Assembly: GCA_001662425.1 (NCBI GenBank)
Contig: BDDC01002057.1
Coordinates: forward strand, 3,611 to 16,763
DNA: 13,153 nt
Origin: Chlamydomonas sphaeroides
Lineage: Eukaryota > Chlorophyta > Chlorophyceae > Chlamydomonadales > Chlamydomonadaceae
Direction of reading: 5' to 3'
Every line of letters starts with the position of its first letter. The stretch's first letter is position 1. Under the pieces are notes generated by a model. It was not told the origin of the DNA. It did no database searches and saw only the letters and a list, made by a program, of their open reading frames with translations. Shown here piece by piece: positions 8,194 to 13,153 of this stretch. A program made the translations under genes and the position numbers.

Positions 8194-8291
8194 ACGTAGG
8201 CACGCATAGGGCTACGGCACACAGGGTTACCGGGGAGTGGCCTGCGGGGAGGCAACCTGCCGTGCTGCTGCAGGCCTCAATGTGGCCTCGG

Positions 8292-8296
8292 TTACA
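8292..8296 (-). promoter_or_regulatory. Putative minus-strand TGTAA polyadenylation signal
   Basis: TTACA on the plus strand. It is the second candidate downstream of the carrier stop codon, after the one at 8593-8597, and lies 12 bases from an opposed plus-strand TGTAA. Confidence 0.3.
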
Positions 8297-8308
8297 CCGT
8301 TTTAGCTT

Positions 8309-8313
8309 TGTAA
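8309..8313 (+). promoter_or_regulatory. Putative plus-strand TGTAA polyadenylation signal
   Basis: TGTAA in a locally AT-richer stretch (GTTTTAGCTTTGTAATACG). It is the only plus-strand TGTAA between the VSR stop codon and 8313, which suggests that a plus-strand transcript of the 6.2-8.2 kb locus ends here. Confidence 0.35.
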
Positions 8314-8592
8314 TACGACCGCCTGCAAGTTTCGAGTTTGGTTCAACAACACCAGCTGTATGGTCTGGCGGCGCGGCGGGCATGTAGCCAGGCAGCTGAA
8401 GCGGGTGAGGAGCAGCTGTCGCCAGTCGGGGCGGGAAGAAGCAGGGCGGTGCGTTCGTCCAAGCCACACGGCCACATCCACACAGGCAGAGCTGCAGCAC
8501 GCGAGAGCCTCCACGTCTTCCTCTGACTCCCGCGCTGGGTCTGCAGTGAAAGCCATGAAGTCGCCTCCATGCCAAGCAAGACAAGACAAGCC

Positions 8593-8597
8593 TTACA
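8593..8597 (-). promoter_or_regulatory. Putative TGTAA polyadenylation signal of the carrier gene
   Basis: TTACA on the plus strand. It is the first minus-strand TGTAA after the carrier stop codon at 9961-9959 and implies a 3' UTR of about 1.36 kb. The flanks are rich in GGCAAG/CAAGCC near-repeats (8570-8700). Confidence 0.4.
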
Positions 8598-9958
8598 GCA
8601 GTCTGCTCTATGAAAAGGTGCTTGGCAAGGCAGGGCAAGGCAAGCAATTCAAGTGACTTCCACGCGGGCTCGTCATTATTGGAAGGCAAGCCAAGCAACC
8701 CCCGCCCTCTGCCGTCCGCCACAGCCCCCCCTCGCCCACAGACCACGCGCCCGTGTCATCGCAGCCTCGTTATTGCAGGCACGCCCGACTTCTTGATGTA
8801 TGTGTTTGAAAATCCCGCTCTGCCTGCGCTCTGCCAGTACCGGTACCTCCTGCCTGATACGGCAGCCACGGGGCCCTTACGACACCCACCCACGCCGCAA
8901 GGGGCAGGAGGCGGCCCCGCCAGACCCCGCCACCAGCCCCCGCAGGCACTGCTATTGCGTGGCCACAAACCAATCGCCAATCATCTCTCAAGTGATACCA
9001 GACAACCAGAGGGGTGCACGCGTCACTACCTACCACACGACACAGGCCTAGCCCGGGGCAAGGCGCGCCGCGACCGATGAGCCACACCAGACACCATCAC
9101 GCCCTCGCAACCCCTCCACACTTGCAGCGTCGCGCCGCAGCCGCTTGCGACCGACGCCACAACAGTAACAATCATAGAATGCGAATACAGCTGGCTGGGA
9201 GAGATGCGGCCGCCCCCGCCCCCTGGCGAGCGGGCGCTCACACGTATCCGCTCCCAGCCGAAAGAACCCCCGTCGTCCTGCCCTCCTGCCCTCCTGCCCA
9301 CCTGCGCCACACCGTATTATTGACGACGGTCCCGCGACAGCCGCCGCCCACACACCTGCCCCCTGCTTCACGACGGGGGCGACGGCGGCGCTCCGCCCAG
9401 CACCCCGGCCCATTGCCCGCCTGCCGCGCGAGCCAAGGCCACTCGCGCTGGGCTGCCCGTCTCGCCGTGGTACTGCCTCGCCGGCGCCGCCCAACAAGGG
9501 ACGCGGCGGCGCTGCACCAAGCATATCGTAAACGCGCGCGGATCGAAGCCGCCCCTCCGCCCATCCAGGAACATGCGCCCAGCCAGGGACGCGCCGGTGG
9601 CGGGGCCGCACGCAGTGCCCCTGCGCCCTGCCCTTGTGGATCACTCCTGACCCCCAGCACGCCAAGCCCAGCCCCTGCGCCGTCATACGGGGGGCCGTCT
9701 CCGGCACGGGCCGCAGGCCGCACCGCCCCGGCTGCGCCGGCGCCGCCCGAGCGCCCCTGCCCCCACAGTCCTGCTCCTGCGCCTGCCGAGGCGAGCGCTC
9801 CGTCCCGCGCCAATGTGGCACGGCGCTGGCCCGCAGGAGCCAGCCAGCCAGCCTGCTGCCGCTGCTGCTGCCGCTGTGTTGAGGACGCGATCGCAGCGGC
9901 CGTGGCGCGCAAGCACGCGCCGCGCCTACTGCTGACCCGCCTACTGCTGCTGCTGTTG
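8598..9958 (-). other. Probable long 3' UTR of the mitochondrial carrier gene
   Basis: No coding exon with consistent bias, phase or motif was found on either strand. Just after the stop, the minus strand repeats CAG-rich sequence (CAGCAGTAG occurs again within about 40 bases). The long plus-strand frame over this stretch is Pro/Arg/Ala-rich and lacks any domain. The right limit is the carrier stop codon. Confidence 0.45.
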
Positions 9959-12900
9959 CTACTGCTGCTTTGGCGGCGGCGCCAGGGCCGAGCCGTAGAA
10001 GGCGAGCGCCTCGCTGAACACGCAGTAGCCGATGGTCTGGCCCACACCCAGCAGCAGCGCCTTGGGCAGGAAGCCCTGGGGTGTGGGGAGGAGAGGGGAG
10101 AGGGAGAGGGAGAGGGAGGGCGGTAATGCGCCTGAGGTGCAGGCAGGCAGGAGGTCAGGACGGTCGGGCGTGGTCGCCCGTCCCTGCGACGCGTCATTGG
10201 CTAGTCGCCGAGTGGCGCAGAGTGGTGGCGGGGAGGGGCGCGATGCGGGTTCTCGGGCGGGACAGGGTGGCGACAGATGTTGCGGCGGGCAACTCGTGGC
10301 CGGGATGATCCGAGCACTCCGCCGCGGAGGCCCCCTCAGCCCTCCCTCCCATGGGCCTTGCCCTGCAGCCCGCCACCTGCGCCCCTGCCCTCCCTCTGCC
10401 CTCCCTCCGCCCACACTCTGCCCTCCCTCTGCCCTCCCTCTGCCCTCCCTCTGCCCTCCCTCTGCCCTCCCTCCCTCGCCCCGCCCCACCCCCGCTGTCC
10501 CACTCCCAACCGACTCCCGCCGCCCGCCCGCGTCCGACTACCAACTGACGCCCAACCGACTCCCCCCGCCCGCCCGCCGCCCACCTTGTACAGCGCCCTC
10601 ACGCCCTCCTCGCGCAGGATCATGACCAGCGACGGCAGCGTGTAGCGATACCTGCAGGGGGCGGCGGGCGGGCGAGGGGTGCGGTGATTTTGTGGGTTGC
10701 GGTGCCCCGGTTGCGGTACTGCGGTGATTTGCGGGGACATGCGGTGACTTGCGTGGCGCCAACGACAACGATAACGCCAAAGCCACGGTGGGGGCCGGGA
10801 CTTCATGCCCCGCGGACACCCGTGCTCATGGCGCTTGGCGCCGCGCTACCCGGCCCGCAGCGTTCCGGGCAGGACAGGGCCGTCCCGGCGCCCGACCCCG
10901 GCCCCACAGCCACCCGCCACCCGCCGCTGCTCAGTGTGCGAACGCGCACCCCGTCTGCCTGCCCGCCCGCCCGCCCGCCCGGGCGCCCACCTCTGGTTGG
11001 GCCCGCGCGCCTGGCTCTGGAAGCGGCTCTTGATGACGTCAAAGGGCGCGTTGAAGAGCGTGGCCGCCATGCCCACAGCCACGCCCGTGGCCATCTTGCG
11101 GGCCGCCGCCGCCACCGGGTTGGACAGCGGCGACTGGTCGTACACCTGTGCCACATCGGCGGGCGGGAGCGCCATGGGCGTAACGAGCCAGTTGCCAATG
11201 TCCGAGCGGAAGCCCGGGGCCCGGACTAGAAGTCGCGGGAGTAACGGCAAGGAGGGGCTGCAGGGCCAGACTGGTTTGCAGTCTCCAAGCCGGGCGCGGG
11301 GCGTGTTCCGAGGGAGGTGGTGAACGGCAAGCAGCTGCTGATATGGCTGGTGCCCCCGTCACGGCCCCGTCACGGCCGTCGTCACGATGGTGCGGCCCAA
11401 CAACACTGACTGCTGGCGCGGTCAGCTCGGGCTGCTGGCGCGGTCAGCTCGGGCTGCTGGCGCGGTCAGCACGGGCTGCCGCAGCGCCGGTGGCTGCGTC
11501 CCGAGCGCTGCGTAGCGACACTGTGGTGCTGCTGCGGGCCACCGTGCCACCGGCCACCGTGCAGCAGCCTTCCCGCCCCATTCCACGCAGCATTCCCCTC
11601 CCTCCCCCGTCCCTCGCCTCGCCGCTCTCCCCCCTGCGCTCGCCTGCGTCTGTATGTTGTGCATGGTGCCGTAGTAGAGCGTGTTCCAGGTGACCACGCG
11701 CCACAGCGTGGGGCCCAGCCCGATGAGCAGCCCGCGGGGGCCCTTGCGGCGTGTGGCAGGGAGGAGGAGGCGGTGTGCCGGCAGAGGGAGTTGCAAACCA
11801 GTGAGCCTCCCTCGCCCGCAGCGTGGGTCCGAAGGGCCCCATAGGATCTAACCGTGGAACAAGCCGCGCAACCGGTAAGGGTGGAGGGGGAGTCGCGGTG
11901 TGGGCGCAGGTGTAGGCAGGCTGGCGGTGCGCTTTGGTTCCCTGGTCCCCCTTGCTCCCCTCCCTCCCCTCCCTCCCTCCCCTCCCCCGCTCCCCTCCTT
12001 ACGCCCTTACGCCCTTTCCCCCTCCCCTCCTCTCCCCTCACCTCCTGCCGCAGCAGCTGCTTGGCGCAGTCCCACGAGGTGGTGTACGTGTTGTCCGCCA
12101 CCATGCGCACCTGGGGGTGAGGAGGGGCCGGGGAGGAAGAGGGGGAGGGGCAGGGGAGGGGGCAGGGATGGTGGTATGCAACGCGAGAGGGCCGAACCGG
12201 GCGGCAGGGACAGTGGATGGTCCAGTGGGCGCATGTGTGTCCGCGCCCGCCATGTATGTCCGGGTCCGACGCGGGTCCAGGGGGGGGGCCAAAGGGCGGG
12301 CGGGGGGCGGGGGGCGGGGGGCTGCTCGAGGTGTGGTGCAGGGCGCTGGGGCGGCGCTCTCCGCCCCTGCTCCGGCGCACCGACGACCTCGTTGCAAGGG
12401 GCGCCACCAGCCGCGGAGCAGGTCGGCTCGCAGGTCCCGGCACCGCAGCTCCCCCGTCGGCCCCCTCCCCCGCTGGCAGCTGCTGGACTCCCGCAGGGGC
12501 CGGCGCCAGGGCGTGCCGCAGGGCCTGGGGGGTGAGCGGGAGGGACCCCGGCGGGCGCGAGGCAGGGGGAGGGGAGGGGCCTCACCTTGATGACCTGGAA
12601 GGGCGCGAAGCCCAGGCTCTCGCACGCGCCGCTGATGGCGCCCGCCGCGTACGCATGGTGCGCCTGCGGCGCAGGGGAGCGGCGGGGGGGGGGTTGCGGC
12701 GGCGCAGGGGGGGGCAGCAGAGCGCTCAGCGACGTGAGGGCAGCAGAGGACGTAGTGGCAGCAGGGCCGCAGTAAAGGGCTCGGGGGACAGCACAGAGGG
12801 GGGCACACAGCCGCCTGCTGCCTCCTGCAAGCGCCCCTCAGCTGGCAGCTGGCAGTACCGCCTACAGCCACTCGCAGCAGCAGTATAGGGCTCAGCGATG

Positions 12901-13060
12901 GAGCCCGCCTCGCCCCTGCAGCCATCCCCCCTGCTCCCAATCGGCCGCCTGGCGGCACCCACCTGCAGGCCCCCGGTGACGGGGTCGGGGAAGGCGTCGC
13001 GCAGCGTGCGCTTGGACAGCTCCAGCGAGGCCAGCGCGCCGGTGGAGCGGGGGACCATGC
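9959..13060 (-). CDS. Mitochondrial carrier (SLC25), 2-oxodicarboxylate carrier-like, 3' part, seven exons
   Basis: Inner-membrane metabolite exchanger; the ODC type moves 2-oxoadipate and 2-oxoglutarate. Minus-strand exons are 13060-12963, 12663-12586, 12110-12042, 11742-11644, 11145-10991, 10651-10585 and 10075-9959 (stop TAG). Phases agree throughout, giving 226 residues; most of the first of three repeats lies beyond the right edge. Repeat 2 has AAGAISGACESLGFAPFQVIK, then GPRGLLIGLGPTLWRVVTWN. Repeat 3 has GMAATLFNAPFDVIKSRFQ, then REEGVRALYKGFLPKALLLG. These align in order with human SLC25A21 (for example NIPFDVAKSRIQ and QEEGILALYKGLLPK). Oddities: the repeat 2 signature is PFQVIK, with Gln for the usual acidic residue; LLGVGQ replaces the ODC RLGPGG; and the intron at 11643-11146 has a GC donor (CAG/GCGAGC). 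A tricarboxylate-type substrate is an alternative. Carrier family sure; subfamily less so. Confidence 0.87.
10416..10470. repeat. 11-bp tandem repeat (CTCTGCCCTCC)5
   Basis: Five perfect copies, flanked by CCCTCC-rich near-copies on both sides, inside the 509-bp last intron of the carrier gene. On the transcribed (minus) strand it is a purine-rich GGAGGGCAGAG array. Confidence 0.95.
11411..11476. repeat. 22-bp tandem repeat, three copies
   Basis: The unit is TGCTGGCGCGGTCAGCTCGGGC at 11411-11432 and 11433-11454; a third copy at 11455-11476 differs by one base (T to A). It lies inside the carrier's GC-AG intron, far from its splice sites. Confidence 0.95.
11638..11643 (-). other. Probable GC-type 5' splice site of carrier intron
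   Basis: The exon encoding YYGTMHNIQTQ ends ACG CAG and is followed on the minus strand by GCGAGC. There is no GT within the next 50 bases that fits. CAG/GCGAG matches the known strong GC-AG donor consensus, and the acceptor GGCACAG at 11146-11152 restores phase and SLC25 homology. Confidence 0.7.
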
Positions 13061-13153
13061 CTGCGGCGGCGGCAGGAGAGGGAGGAGGGGGGCGGGAGGG
13101 CGGGAGGGAGGGAGGGGAGGGGCGGTGAGGGGGTGGGCGGTGGGAAGAGGGGC

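Larger units (their letters stand above)
6719..8291. other. Unresolved GC-rich region with coding-like fragments on both strands
   Basis: Splice-like signals exist on both strands and I could not build one consistent gene. On the plus strand there is an acceptor at 6805 (CCTCCCCAG), one at about 6938 (GCACTGCAG) and an open frame ending at 7520. On the minus strand, 7719-7717 is an ATG in a good volvocine context (GCAAACATGGCG) opening MAGAPPPSTTGPLAAYPMLL with strongly G/C-ending codons; that frame stays open to 7279. Inside it, CTGCAG/GTGAGG (minus, near 7312) resembles a donor and TTTCTCACCTCACCTCAG (minus, near 7516) an acceptor. Transcript data are needed to choose. Confidence 0.35.

Noticed and set aside
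9014..10126. Plus-strand open frame of 370 codons
   Set aside because: It is antisense to the carrier's last exon and 3' flank, is Pro/Arg/Ala-rich, shows no domain, and shares bases with a well-supported minus-strand exon.
11226..11230. Alternative acceptor (CTTCTAG, minus strand) for the carrier exon at 11145
   Set aside because: The pyrimidine tract is good, but the phase is 1 while the upstream exon ends in phase 0. The acceptor GGCACAG at 11146-11152 keeps the frame and gives better carrier alignment.
11466..12443. Minus-strand open frame of 325 codons
   Set aside because: It runs through introns and out-of-frame exons of the carrier gene; the conserved carrier peptides lie in a different frame with consistent splice phases.
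1..13153. tRNA, rRNA or intact transposon
   Set aside because: No tRNA-like arms, rRNA-like blocks, terminal inverted repeats, long terminal repeats or reverse-transcriptase/transposase motifs were seen by eye.

Overview
This window looks like nuclear DNA of a volvocine-type green alga (Chlamydomonadales). The basis is very high GC, codons ending almost always in G or C, short GT-AG introns cutting every recognisable gene, TGTAA-type polyadenylation signals and many GC-rich simple repeats. The taxon is inferred from these traits, not proven. Few open frames are informative by themselves because AT-poor DNA gives long chance ORFs on both strands. The calls below rest on exon chains whose splice phases agree and on protein motifs.

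Layout. (1) 1-3667, plus strand: the 3' part (eight exons, 384 codons) of a vacuolar sorting receptor (VSR/BP-80 family), with cysteine-rich EGF-like modules, a Gly/Ser stalk, one membrane segment, the family's IMAQYMPL trafficking segment and a long tail with further sorting-like motifs. The 5' part lies left of the window. (2) 3668-5339: convergent 3' flanks. (3) 5340-5722, minus strand: a complete two-exon gene for a type-1 protein phosphatase inhibitor of the inhibitor-3/PPP1R11/YPI1 family. (4) 5723-8300: a divergent flank, then an unresolved locus. A plus-strand exon chain at 6213-6715 carries an apparent one-base frameshift, a minus-strand ORF has a good ATG context at 7719, and a 15-bp tandem repeat lies at 8089-8193. 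No family was recognised there. (5) 8292-8313: opposed polyadenylation signals. (6) 9959-13060, minus strand: seven exons encoding the C-terminal three quarters of a mitochondrial carrier closest to the 2-oxodicarboxylate carrier (SLC25A21/ODC) type. Its 5' end is right of the window.

The three recognised genes belong to unrelated processes (vacuolar protein sorting, PP1 regulation, mitochondrial metabolite transport) and form no operon-like unit. The most unusual signal is in the VSR gene. Two of its exon starts, each with its splice acceptor, are copied a short way upstream (33/34 and 33/35 bp identical). Use of one copy would add 41 residues in frame; use of the other would bring in a stop codon. 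The last VSR intron is 99 nt and stop-free, so it could be retained. The carrier gene contains a probable GC-AG intron.
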